This document shows positions 36,957 to 48,028 of a DNA stretch of 64,000 nt, in pieces. Below the pieces are notes generated by a model. It did not search any database, was not told the DNA's origin, and saw only the letters and a program-made list of their open reading frames with translations. Each line of letters starts with the position of its first letter. Positions within the stretch are counted from its first letter, which is position 1. The translations under genes were made by a program, and so were the position numbers. Source of the DNA: Oxytricha trifallax (lineage: Eukaryota > Ciliophora > Spirotrichea > Sporadotrichida > Oxytrichidae); assembly GCA_000711775.1 (NCBI GenBank), contig ARYC01000554.1, forward strand, positions 1 to 64,000. The letters run 5' to 3'.

Positions 36957-38311
36957 TCATATTCTCTATAATTTAATTATTTTCAGCTTACCCTAATTTT
37001 AACAAAGTAGCAAATTTCTGCCTATCTACTTGAAATGCCCAAATATATATTCATTTTAGGGTCTCATAATTTGATTATTTCTTTCTTATATAATTTCAGG
37101 CTTTAATAGATTACACATTATCAGAGTATCCTTATCTTCTACTGTTAGAAATATAGGAATTTAATACTAACTATATTCACAATTTTTATATTTGTACAAC
37201 TCAAATTTATCTAATTCTTCAAAATTATAGTTAAATGTTTGGAATGAATGAATGTAATTATCACAAAAATGCAAGGTATTTCTTTGACTTTAATGTTTGA
37301 CATATCATCATCTAAAATCTGGTAATGTCTAATAAAATACTTTGTTTAATTTTAATTATTTGAAATATGAAAGCGAACTATAAAGCTTCCTGGGACATTC
37401 GATATTTCAAATAACCTTAATTTTCTAGAATATGGAGTTTATTTAATTTTCAATATAATCTATCCTGTTAATTCATTATTTTTTTAATCTAGAATTATTC
37501 TTTAAAAATAAAGAATATTGTTTTAATAACAATATGAAACAATTACAGTTGATAATGTGTTTTAATTAATTGGCGTAATCCAATCTTTTATTTCAATATT
37601 ATCATACGTCCAAAAATAATTTATAGGAGTTTATACTACCAGTTTTGGTATATTCTTTTTTATGTCTAAAAGAGTAGATTAGTAAATAGTGAGCTAATAA
37701 TCTTAAGAAATTAAAGCGAAATATTTGTTAGAGAAATTACTTAGGCTAATGCATCCTTAGTTATATGAATTGAAACTGTTGAATTTAATTTTTTTGTAAA
37801 ATTTATATCGCTTCATTTCGCTCTGTCTCCCATATACTAGCAAAATATTCTCTCTAACTATATTGACAAGAATTATTTAAGCATTTTCAGGTCCAGTTAT
37901 TTTCATAATTGATCTAAGGTGCTTTTTTCTAGCTATATATTAAACTCTGATATCATAACTAAGTTTGAATCGTAGATTTATAACGTCAAAATGATAAAAG
38001 CTCAACGTCCAATCATATGCATTAAATGAAACTAACTATTATTAAATTTCTTTATTTTATTTGATTTATTTTACAAATTTAAATTGATCATCAATTCCAC
38101 TTAAATTTTTAAGTGGAAACTCTTATTTATAAATTAGTTAATCTAACGGGTAAGACTAATCTTGAATTATTTAAAAGTATTAAATAAATGCTTTTCTAAA
38201 TTAATTATTGACTAGGCTGAAATAATTCGAAGATGCAGCTAGAGTCTTTGTATACGAAATTATTTGAAATATTATATATTTATTTTTAATTCTTCCTATC
38301 AGAACTTACAT
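36957..38311 (-). pseudogene. Array copy 11: propeller-like protein, single frameshift
   Basis: From ATG (38311; MQVLIGRIKNKYIIFQII) the frame is open for about 345 codons with no TGA: QSYPLDQLIY, FKFVK, QQLVSFNA, LSFYHFDVINLRFKLSYD, MKITGPENAQIILVNI, LVYGRQ, YFALISQDYQLTIYQST, EIKDW, STVIVSYCY, LYFQRIILD, VPGSFI. The frame then slips by one base in a T-run near 37266-37272, and the end (IHSFQ-FNYNFEELDKFELY ... FQVDRQKF-like, KIIKLQRI, TGA at 36957) is in another frame. The lesion is a single homopolymer indel. A Merlin element is inserted about 95 bp upstream of the start. Confidence 0.78.
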
Positions 38312-38420
38312 AGCTAATAAATTATTTGATTATGGAATATTTTTTGATAAAGTTTATTATAAAAAATTAAACATTCTAATTGTATTAAATATTCAAAAAA
38401 TGATTTTATTTTTGGGTGTT

Positions 38421-38610
38421 GTAGTCAATTGCGAACTGGGTTATCAATTGCGAACTGTGAGTGTCAATTGCGAACTCCAGTGTCAATTGCGAACTGTAGT
38501 GTCAATTGCGAACTTCAGTGTCAATTGCGAACTGTAGTGTCAATTGCGAACTGTAGTGTCAATTGCGAACTTCAGTGTCAATTGCGAACTGTGGTGTCAA
38601 TTGCGAACTC
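38421..38610. repeat. Ten tandem 19-bp repeats in the left arm of the Merlin element
   Basis: Ten copies of GTGTCAATTGCGAACTGTA-like units, each containing CAATTGCGAACT, exactly 190 bp. The right arm (about 40092-40125) has only two units. They are therefore subterminal repeats, expanded on one side only. In related transposons such subterminal repeats often bind transposase (inference). Confidence 0.9.
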
Positions 38611-38881
38611 TAATAATAAATTTTAATTTTATATGCGAGAGCTGGCAAAATAAATAAAAAAGCAGGGTCTTAGGGGTGCAGCCCCTAACGGGGTCACAAG
38701 GAGCAGAGCCCCTTGTTATCGCAATGCGATAAAAAGTAATTGCAGGGGTCTAGGGTGCGACAGCCTCAGTGGGAGTGGTTTTCGAGGGAGGGCAAAGCCC
38801 TACCTCGAAAAACCCATTTGACCTCTTTTGTCAGTAAATTGATGTAATAAGTTTAAAATTTAATCGTTAAATATTCATATA

Positions 38882-39760
38882 TTATTAATATTAAATGTCT
38901 GTTAGATATAATAATAACGGTCTTATGATTTTTAAAATTATGCTAAGTTTCTTCTCCGTATAGCTTCAAATCAATATGGTTCTATTTATTCTGGGTTTCC
39001 TGGTAATGTATTATATACATGTTTGATATGATATTTGAGGATTAAATTGCTATGTTCCATTGTTCTTTATATTCCATTTTGTGATTAATGAATATGTCTT
39101 TCATGTCTCATTTCAAGTTCATTCCAATTTATTGCAATATAGCTTGCCCAACCGTCTGTATGGACAATACTGACTCATTCTACATTTTCTAAAATTAAAT
39201 CCTCTAATTTTTATGTTGTCCTATTCAAGACACTAAATAATTTACATCTTTAGCTTCCTTCTTCTATTAAGCCAACTATCCATATTTATCTGTCATATAT
39301 TGTATCTTCTGATGACTATACTTTAAGGACCTATGTGTCCATAGCGACTCGTCCATTTAGACACTATCTTTTAATTAAAAGTTTTGTTGTTCTATTAACA
39401 TTTTATCTTTGATAATATTCCTGAAATTTTGATAAATTTAGCTAATAGACTATATTGTAGTTCTCAACTGTCAGTGATCAGAAAGGTGTTTTACTGCTTC
39501 AGATATATTGATTCCAGAAGGAAATAAATTGAAAATAACCTCGTCGAGAATTTCTAAAGACATATTTGAAGGACAGTATAAATTAAGTCCTTATCTTATA
39601 GACTTTCTTGATCTGCATTTATAGATATCACATTCAAATATAACACTTTCTAAACTATTAGTTATCTTATAAAGTTTGATAGACATCTATGATTAGCAGC
39701 GTATACATTAAAGTTTTTTTCCCCAATATTATTAAGTCTGAAAATCTTATTAGTATTTAT
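38882..39760 (-). pseudogene. Merlin (IS1595-like) DDE transposase, broken
   Basis: The minus strand shows, in order: a helix-rich segment (LEILDEVIFNLFPSGINISE, about 39490-39560), a VQMDES block (first catalytic Asp, about 39350), WIVGLIEEGS (about 39270) in a shifted frame, HTDGWASYIAIN (second Asp, about 39150), and a C-terminal HSQ-NGIQ ... MEHSNLILKYHIKHV region with the expected Asn/Glu/His pattern. These are hallmarks of the ISXO2-like DDE domain. It is interrupted by a frameshift between MDES and WIVG, a TGA just before the HTDGW block, another TGA after EPY near 38968, and a further break upstream. The copy cannot make full-length transposase. Confidence 0.8.
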
Positions 39761-40142
39761 TAAGTAACTGAGTCTTATTATGTTTATTTGACTTATGAAA
39801 AAAATGATTCCATTTTAATTATTATAATTTAACGATTAAATTTTAAACTAATTACATCAATTTACTGACAAAAGAGGTCAAAAGGGGTTTTTCGGGGGAG
39901 GGCTTTACCCTCCCCCGAAACCCCCTCCCACTGGTGGCTGCCGCCCACTAGACCCCTGCAATTACTTTATATCGCATTGCGATAACAAGGGGCTCTGCTC
40001 CTTGTGACCCCGTTAGGGGCTGCACACCTAAGACCCTGCTTTTTTATTTATTTTGCCAGCTCTCGCATATAAAATTAAAATTTATTATTAGAGTTCGCAA
40101 TTGTTACCACAGTTCGCAATTGACTACAACACCCTTATTTTT

Positions 40143-40824
40143 TTTTAAAACATTTTTAAATTGACTTATTAAAAAAAATGGGCTAATTTAATTTTTTTAA
40201 GTAAAATAATTAAAAATATTTAATTTGAGATATATATTTAATCTTAAATATCATAATTTTAAGAATCTATAAATCTATTCGAAATATATGTTTAGAATTT
40301 AAATAACATAGAATAATTTGAATTATTGCAAATTTATCTTCTACGATTTTATAACTTAAACATTATTATAAATATCTTTTTCTTTAAGATCACTAATACA
40401 ACCTTTGAATAAATTAATAAAATCATTATTATTTAGCACCTTTTTAAAAAACTTTCATATTTTCAAATTTTTATAATGTTGAATTAAAATCCTTTTTACT
40501 AGTTTAAAGGATTAACTTTAAAAAAAGAAATGGATTTACAATCATAGAATAATAAAATATTAAAAATTGAGTAACGTTTGAGTTATCAAGTTATATCACA
40601 TTTAAAATTAATCAATATTTTATATTTATATAAAAGTTATAATGAATAAATGCATTTAAGAAATTAATACAAAAAAATAAAAATCTTTGATGAGGATTTT
40701 TTTATTTGTAATTTTTAACTTAAAGATATCATTAAAATTATGCATAATTTTAAATTCAAATTCCTCAAATTGGAATAACTTGATTTATCATAGAATGAAC
40801 GATTGAAAATTTAAGCTTATTATT
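40143..40824. other. A+T-rich spacer downstream of copy 12
   Basis: No gene recognised. Confidence 0.4.
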
Positions 40825-42164
40825 TCAAAATCTTTTAATTTCGATTAAATTTAGAACTCCATCATCTGCTACAAGTATTTATTTTTTATCAATCTGAATA
40901 AATGACTATCCTCCGTACCTATTAAGTATATGATTGCTAATTGTAATTTATTTATAAAATTACAGTTTATATGTTTTTTTTAATGGAATTTTATGCAATT
41001 AAGGTATTTTATACATTTATCGGTATAACTCATTTTTGTTTTGACTTATGAATTTCCAATCAAATTATTGAACAAATGTAGTTTTATCATGATAATATGA
41101 GTTATATAAATCCTCCTTAATGCCAAAAAATTTATCATTAAAAATTTAATATTGTTTATAGTCTACTCTTTACCAATCTAATTCGTCTGTCATGTAATTG
41201 TAAGCAACAAAACTTCCATGAAGACTAAGATCACCACATAAACTTGAAAATTATATTTAAGAAGTTTCTTCAATTTGATTAATCAACTAACTTGTTAATT
41301 TTTTGTGAATCTTATCTAAAGTTACTCTATGAAAATATAAAGTAAATGTAGCTTAGCACAGTGAAACAATAATTGTAGTTTAAACATTTTAATTATCCTA
41401 AATATTCCAATCTCTTATTTCAGTACAACTTAATCCTAAGTATTTATCCTCTATTTCAATAGGAAGTTCAATTACAAGTTTAAATTTTTAGTTTATAATA
41501 TCTAGAAGATCTGATTGATATATTATAATCTCACAGTCTTATGAAAAAAGTGCAAAATATTCATGTGATAACAATTTTAAGCTTAATAATCCTTGAAATG
41601 AATTCCTCTTCTATTATTAGGATTTAATTTAATTTAATGGACGAGTTCATATTGATTGGAAAAAAAATCTTATTTTCCATAGACTAACACTCTATCTTTA
41701 TAATGATCAACATTTTTCATATCCACTAGAATAATTTAAGAATCTTCCTCGCCAGTCACAGTCAATGTACAATTTTATAATCCTGACTTCTAAAAGGGGT
41801 TATCAATTTAATAACAGAGATTAAATTCCATCTAATTAATATCTACATCGTGTACACTTAAAACTTGATTTTCTAAATTAAATGTAACTAATTACTGTAA
41901 AATTTGAAAGTTTGAATTAATATGCTTTACAAATGCAAATTCATCAACTCCTTTTACCTCATTTATTGAAAATTCTTTGTCATAAATTATATACTCTGAT
42001 AAGCTACACTAATTTTATATTTATTCGTAATTTCTAATAAACCAATGTTTATATTGCTTGCTTATTTAGCAATATAATTATACTGATGCTATGAATGTTT
42101 TTGAAAAAGCCAGAATTTGAAATATTACATATTTCTATTTTATTCTTCCTAATTAAAATTGCAT
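40825..42164 (-). pseudogene. Array copy 12: propeller-like protein, one frameshift
   Basis: ATG (42164) to TGA (40825), 1340 bp, not a multiple of three. The start reads MQFQLGRIKQKYVIFQILAF; then QYKHWFIRNYE, EFAFVKHI, QQLVTFN, LSVHDVDINQMEFN, LTVTGEEDSQIILVDM, RVLVYGKQ. The frame then slips by one base near 41605 (before LLSLKLLSHEYFALFSQDCE). Later motifs are intact: IYQSDLLD, QDWN-like, TIIVSLC, FHRVTLDK, CSFVA, KQYQIF, NELYK, VQIDKKQILVADDGV. TGPEN has become TGEED. It is more divergent than copies 1-11. Pseudogene with one small lesion. Confidence 0.75.
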
Positions 42165-42554
42165 ATCTGAAAAAAGTTATAATATAGAATTTTCAGTTCA
42201 GTTTCTTAAATTAAATAATCACATAAGAATTAAATATTCGAAATCTAAATATTTAAAATATACTTATTATTTAAAGTTTAAAATAGATTCTTTCATTAGT
42301 TAGCAGGAAATTAATTTAACAGTTAAATTATCCTTATATCATGTAGTTTCATAAAAGAGTAAAATCATTTGTATCAGAGAGATATATAAAAACAATTAAT
42401 ACAATTAATTCATAAATAATTACTTATTAACGTTTTAGCCTTTGTCTTATTTATTTCCATTCATAAATATTCCAAAAATTTTTTACTTTTTATCTTCTCA
42501 GCATTATTAAACTTTAGTAAAACTATTCCTATCTTTAACATTCCCTATAAGTCA

Positions 42555-42760
42555 TAAAATTTGACTTTTTATTGTTTATTTCTGAATTTTTTAACTAAAA
42601 TGAGAATATATTATTTTCAGATTTTATTGAGAAATCTCTTCTATTCTAGAGCAATTCTCTTAAGTTAATTTTTCTAAGATCTCAATGATTTCCTCAACTG
42701 ACCTGACGATAATTGCGAATGAAACCCAGATTATTGAATTAGATTGGAGAGTATTGAAAA
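42555..42760 (-). CDS. Coding-like segment upstream of copy 12, helical, unknown
   Basis: The reverse strand is open for about 68 codons, ending in TGA near 42556: VSFAIIVRSVEEIIEILEKL then TQENCSRIEEISQQNLKIIY. It is rich in Glu, Ile and Gln and probably helical. It lies 390 bp upstream of copy 12 on the same strand. A similar patch lies upstream of copy 13 (45530-45740). No start is clear. It could be an upstream exon, a separate small gene, or a relic carried by the duplication unit. Confidence 0.35.
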
Positions 42761-43943
42761 AGATATTTAAAAAATAAATTAATTAATAAAAATTAATTAT
42801 TAATCCTATGTACACATAATATTACGTTTTACTAGAGATTATACAGTATAGGGTTCAATTCTCTTTTCAGTATGTTTTTTTTTTATTTTTCAAAAAGTAG
42901 TATATTAATTAAACATAGTTTTTAATTTTAATCTTAAAATATCTATCACCTATATTTCATCAAAATTTTACTAATGGGGTTTTTAAATAAGTATTAATAT
43001 GGAATTTAATAGTAAAGCTCAATTATAAATCAAATTTTACAAAAGTATGATAAAATAAAATAATAGAAAAGTAGACAATATTGATTTATATAAATGAAAT
43101 AATTATTGCTAAAAAAAGAAAAAAGATAATAAATTTTTTATTAAAAAAATTCCAAAAATTATCTTACTATAAATAATAACATGACTATCAAGATTATCTC
43201 TTAATATCCTTCTCAGAACAAATTGCTATTAAAATATGCCAATTAGTAGCAAAATCCTATTTTTAAAATACTTCTTATATATTAAACACCATTTATATAA
43301 TTTATTAGAATGGGTTTATATTCGAAATCTGCCTTTCTAATTTTAAAGTCAATATAATCAAGAAAATATTCTAATTTATGATAGGAAGAATTATTTTTTC
43401 CCTAAAATTTGCCCTTACAAAGATATTTATAGCCAAAAAGATTTTCTTATAAAAGAATACTTTTAACTTTCATTAGAAGCTTATTTTCTTATTTTACAAA
43501 TAATTTAGTATTTACAGAATTACCTAATGATTAAAACATTATAAGTTAAGCGTACAAATTTATTTTGATTTTTTGACAATTTTTGAAAGAGGTTTTGTTT
43601 TAATAACTGGATCATATTCTATTAATTTCATGATAGAAACTTTCAATCATTTCGTTTAAATTTAATCATAAAAATAGTAGTGAAAAATATTTAAAACATA
43701 AAAATAAAAAAGTACAACCAGACAGCGTATCTATGCATTATAAATTATATTTATGCTATAAATAATGCATTTCTATTTAGAGTTATTAAAATTGGAAAAG
43801 AGTGAGTTTCAAAATTAACTTTTTCATTCTCATTAATATAAAATGTAACTAAAATTTCCAAATCAAAGATAACAATAAGAAAATTATTTTGATTTTAATG
43901 ATTTAAAATTGTTTATTTTTAAGAATTTTTAGTTTAATAAATT
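42761..43943. other. A+T-rich spacer with a T-arm-like motif
   Basis: Contains GGGTTCAATTCTC at about 42849-42861, followed by a long T-run (42872-42881). This resembles the box B/T-arm and terminator of a tRNA gene, but no full cloverleaf could be built. Otherwise nothing recognised. Confidence 0.3.
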
Positions 43944-45329
43944 TCAATGCCTCTTAAGCTTCTGCAATTTTAGAGTTGAATTAACAGTGTAAAGCAGAAA
44001 ATTCCTGCTAATTTATATATAAGATGAATTTCCATAGCAATTTACAAAAAGATTTTTCTTAACAATCCTCTGTTTTTATTTTAACTTTTTGGATGACATT
44101 AATGGATGATAAATTAACAATTCATCTTCTCCAATAGATACTAATATAGGTATTTTACCATTTTGACTTTGATACATTTGCTTGTACAACTCATTTTTAT
44201 TGATGTTTTTAAAATCATAGTCAAATATTTGAAATAAGTAAATTTCATTGCTATATTTGGCGGGATTCACTTCTACAATATTTCCCTATAGTTTATCATT
44301 AAATATTTGATATTACTTAATATCAACTATGTCCAAATCGTTTAAATCTCTCCAATATCCTTCAAGAATAAAGCAACCTTCTGTATTCGATATACCATAT
44401 AAGTTAGATTTATAAACTAATGAATTTTCTTGAATCTATCCTATTAAGTAGCTTGAAATATTGTTGTAAAGTTTATTCAAGATGACTCTGTGAAAAAATA
44501 GAGTATAACTTTATTTACATAATGTCACAATTATTAGAGTTTCAAAGTTTCTATTATCTAAATTCAACCAGTCTTTGACTTCAATAAAATCAAAAGAGGT
44601 AAATCTACCTTTTTTATATTATATAGGGATATTTATTACTAATTTTGTAAAAGATTTCTTGATGTCTCTTAGAGTTGATTGGTAAAAAGTAATTTAAGAG
44701 TTATTAGATATTAATGCAAAATATTTATGAGAAAATTGACTTATGCTTAGACATTTTTAAATATTAATTATATAGATTGTCCCGTGAAATTGAATTCTCT
44801 TTACAAATTAATAATCCTTTTTCTTGCCTTATCTGGCATAAACAAGCACAACATCTGCTCTAAAACTTAAGTTTAAAATGTTTACAAGGATAATTTATGC
44901 ATTTTCTGGACCAGTTATTGAAATTTTAGCTTCCAAACCTTCTTTACTTATCTTAAAGTATGGATTTTATACTTCATATTATAGATTTAATTGATTCTTT
45001 TCAAAATCAAAATCATATACACTTAAAATTTCATTTTCACTATTGAATGTAACTAATTAAGAATTTATTTCTTATTTTTCATTGATATTCTTTACAAAAG
45101 CAAATTCACTAACATCAGTGATTTCATTAATTGGCAATTATTTATCGAAAGATAAATAATCAAATGGGTAAGACTAATCTTGGATAAATTTGAAATTTTA
45201 AATAAACAAGTTTCTAAATGATTTGTTAATATTGCTAAAATATTTGGAAGTTTCTGCTTAAGTTTAATTGTATGAAATCATCTGAATTATAATATATTTT
45301 TGACAAACTTTTCCAAGTTTAACTGACAT
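43944..45329 (-). CDS. Array copy 13: intact propeller-like protein, 461 aa
   Basis: 462 codons from ATG (45329) to TGA (43944), read throughout, with no internal TGA. Motifs: MSVKLGKVCQKYIIIQMISY, QDQSYPFDYLSFDKQ, EFAFVKNINEKQ, QLVTFNSENEILSVYDFDFE, LEAKISITGPENAQIILVN, VVLVYARQG, KYFALISNNSQITFYQSTLR, DIKKSFTKLVINIP, DFIEVKDW, LIIVTLCKQSYTLFFHRVIL, NTEGCFILEGYWRDL, VDIKQYQIFND, YLFQIFDYDFKNINKNELYK, IPILVSIGEDELLIYHPLMS, YIQISRNFLLYTVNSTLKL. The G of IQIGRN is Ser. It is the best-conserved intact member of the right half of the array. Confidence 0.86.
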
Positions 45330-45529
45330 TCGTTTTTTTAATATGTATTATAAAACCCCATTAGTAAAATTTTAATGAAATTGGGAGGATAAGGAAAAAT
45401 AATAGAAATAAATTTTGAGATATATTCATGCTTAGTATATTAATCATTTATAAATTAAAAGTTAAGTCTTAATGATTCATAAATTTATCAGTTTTTGTTT
45501 GATATTTTAATATCTCTCTAATTTTTCTT

Positions 45530-45740
45530 AATTTTTAAATTGGGGTTCATTCACTTTTTGTTGAATCATGAGTTCTTATTCTATTTTATCTCAATACTGA
45601 TTCGAGTTTCTTAGTTTGTAAATAATTCTTATCACTCTTAGTTTTTCCTCAATGTTCTAGAGGAATTCTCTAAAGCATTTACTTTCAACTTCAGAGTCTT
45701 TCTAATATGCAATGAAGACAAATCTGCAATAATCAATGTT
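45530..45740 (-). pseudogene. Coding-like segment upstream of copy 13, helical, one TGA
   Basis: The reverse strand reads FVFIAYQKDSEVESKCFREF then LQNIEEKLRVIRIIYKLRN to a TGA, then continues in frame with DKIEQELMIQQKVNEPQF. The charge pattern (IEE ... RIIY) and position (about 200 bp upstream of copy 13) resemble the segment upstream of copy 12. Possibly the same relic or exon carried with the duplication unit. Confidence 0.35.
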
Positions 45741-46502
45741 TATTTTTTGGGAGTATTTCAAATTAGATCAAACATACTTAAAAGATTAAAATAAAGTAAA
45801 ACTATAATATTTGTCAATAGTTTAATTCGTATAGATCTACTGATTAATGAGTGTTTAAGGTGGGTTCAAATCCCTCTAAAACCCAATTTTTTTAGTTTAT
45901 TAATTAAGTTAACTAGTTTAAGCATAATAGGTTATTTTAAGAAGTTAATTAGTATTTATTAAATCACTCTATACTAATGATTTTACTCTTTTATTAAATT
46001 TCTTGCTTAACAAATTGTTTTTTGCTTACAAATTAAATATTCAAGAAAGTGATAATTTAATAACTTGAATGTGTAATTCGTAAAATAAGTACAATAATAA
46101 TTAAAATATTTGTTTAATAGTTTTAAGAATCCTGTTAAATTATGACTTAAGAAACATTATATATAAATTTTAACCTTGTATTAAAATCTCAAATTAACTA
46201 AAAATAAAATAGACTTATTTTTAATTAAGATTACTTACACTATGTATTTATATGACTTTTTATTTCAAATACTTACTATTTATTTAATATAAAATTATAA
46301 TTGTAGCAAATAATCATTTTATTTAAATAATTCAACATTGCTTATATCATAATTCTATGGAATTGTAGTAATTAAATATATATAAATAAAAAATTTAGTT
46401 TAAATATTTATGTTATTTAAATTTCAAATTCAAAAGTTTAAGAATTTGTTGGTAGCCAATTTATCAAATTAAATGACTTTGAAGTGCTTTATTGATAAAA
46501 TT
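45741..46502. other. A+T-rich spacer with a second T-arm-like motif
   Basis: GGGTTCAAATCCC at 45863-45875, followed by a T-run (about 45888-45894), again like a tRNA T-arm plus Pol III terminator. A matching acceptor strand was not found upstream, so this is a relic or chance. The rest is featureless. Confidence 0.3.
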
Positions 46503-46508
46503 GGTATA

Positions 46509-47939
46509 TGTTCCAACCGAGACCCCCCTCCCACCCCCCTCCCAGGCCTAAAACGAGAACCCCCCTCCCACCCTAACGAGAAACAACAACATCCCTATTC
46601 ATATGAAAATTTTGATTCTCGTGCTTTAAATCATTTTCCTTCATGACATATTGGTCTCATTATATTTTTATACAATAAAATAAATAATTATTTAATAATA
46701 TTTTTTCAAAAAATCAAAAGCTACTCTTCATTTAATTTCTAATTTAACAACTTTCACTTCGTCCGTCAACTTTTTTATTGAGATGCTCCCATAGGAAATT
46801 AATTAAAAGTATATTTCCATTTGACTCCATAAAAATTTTATAAAAATTTATGACAAACTCCTTCAACTATATTTAAGAAAATTTATAATCTGTATTCGAA
46901 ATATGATTAGTTTTATAATAAATTTTTCTATTTTTATATAATTATTACCTAAATTTGGATAGAAACAAATAACTATGGGAAATTTCTTATGAAACAGTTT
47001 TATAATAAAACCTATTTTTAACATAAATTATTTTCAAATTAACAATCTTTAAATAAATCAAGAAGTTATTCATATTTAAATCAGTACTTTACAAACTTAT
47101 TAATAATATATGCTCAAAATAATTTTTATTTTAATGCTTTTTATAAGAAATCTTTTGCACAGTTATTTTTTTCTATAAAATTTTAGTTATAATTATGATT
47201 TATTATATGAAATCAATTAAATAAGCAAAAATTTATATTATTAAAAAGTAGTCGTATAAATCTGACGCAGGAAGAGTTACAGAACTCACTTCAAATGTAA
47301 GTTAAAAAAAAAGAATGATGTTTAAATTTTTTTTTTAGTGGTCATACCTGATAAGACTATAAGTACAATAGGACTGGTGATACGCAGGGAATGACAAGGA
47401 ATGAAACAAGAAACAGTAAAATGCTTGAAGATGAAGAAGATAGTGATGACGAAATAGATAAGACTTTTTTAGATATATACCTTTTTACTTTTATAATAAA
47501 TTATAAATTATATAAAAATAGAAAAATTTATTATAAAACTAATCATATTTCGAATACAGATTATAAATTTTCTTAAATATAGTTGAAGGAGTTTGTCATA
47601 AATTTTTATAAAATTTTTATGGAGTCAAATGGAAATATACTTTTAATTAATTTCCTATGGGAGCATCTCAATAAAAAAGTTGACGGACGAAGTGAAAGTT
47701 GTTAAATTAGAAATTAAATGAAGAGTAGCTTTTGATTTTTTGAAAAAATATTATTAAATAATTATTTATTTTATTGTATAAAAATATAATGAGACCAAGA
47801 TGTCATGAAGGAAAATGATTTAAAGCACGAGAATCAAAATTTTCATATGAATAGGGATGTTGTTTCTCGTTAGGGTGGGAGGGGGGTTCTCGTTTTAGGC
47901 CTGGGAGGGGGGGGTGGGAGGGGGGTCTCGGTTGGAACA
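46509..47939. mobile_element. Fold-back element with C-rich ends (copy B), near-perfect arms
   Basis: The arms start TGTTCCAACCGAGACCCCCC and end with the inverse. They are nearly identical for about 470 bp each (46509-46980 and 47560-47939 with offsets), so insertion is recent. GGTATA flanks both sides (46503-46508 and 47940-47945), a likely 6-bp target duplication. Shared blocks with 28407-30183 (CCTTC-TGACAT, TTTTATACA, CCCATAGGAAA) make them one family. The central 400 bp includes a short acidic open frame (47391 onward, with LEDEEDSDDEIDKTF) that may be a captured gene fragment. No transposase was seen. Confidence 0.7.
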
Positions 47940-48028
47940 GGTATATAAATAAACTATTTTTTTTGTAATTTAAACTTTAATATTTCAGTATTAATATTTT
48001 ATAAATTATCAAAGTATTAAATCTCAAA

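Larger units (their letters stand above)
38414..40134. mobile_element. Merlin-type DNA transposon with 8-bp target duplication
   Basis: Ends GGGTGTTGTAGTCAATTGCG and its inverse at 40111-40134, flanked by TTATTTTT on both sides (38406-38413 and 40135-40142). The terminal inverted repeats are long: left about 38414-38880, right about 39830-40134. They are far less A+T-rich than their surroundings. The interior carries a broken transposase of the ISXO2/IS1595-like type found in Merlin elements. Merlin elements are known to make 8-9-bp duplications and to start with GG. The left arm is longer because of a tandem 19-bp repeat. The insertion lies between copies 11 and 12. Confidence 0.85.

Noticed and set aside
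38421-38610. Regular repeats that could suggest a CRISPR array
   Set aside because: The 19-bp units are directly tandem without unique spacers, lie in a transposon arm, and the host is a eukaryote.
45863-45894. tRNA gene suggested by GGTTCAAATCC and a T-run
   Set aside because: No 5' acceptor strand, D-arm or anticodon arm could be found at the right spacing; kept only as a T-arm-like motif.
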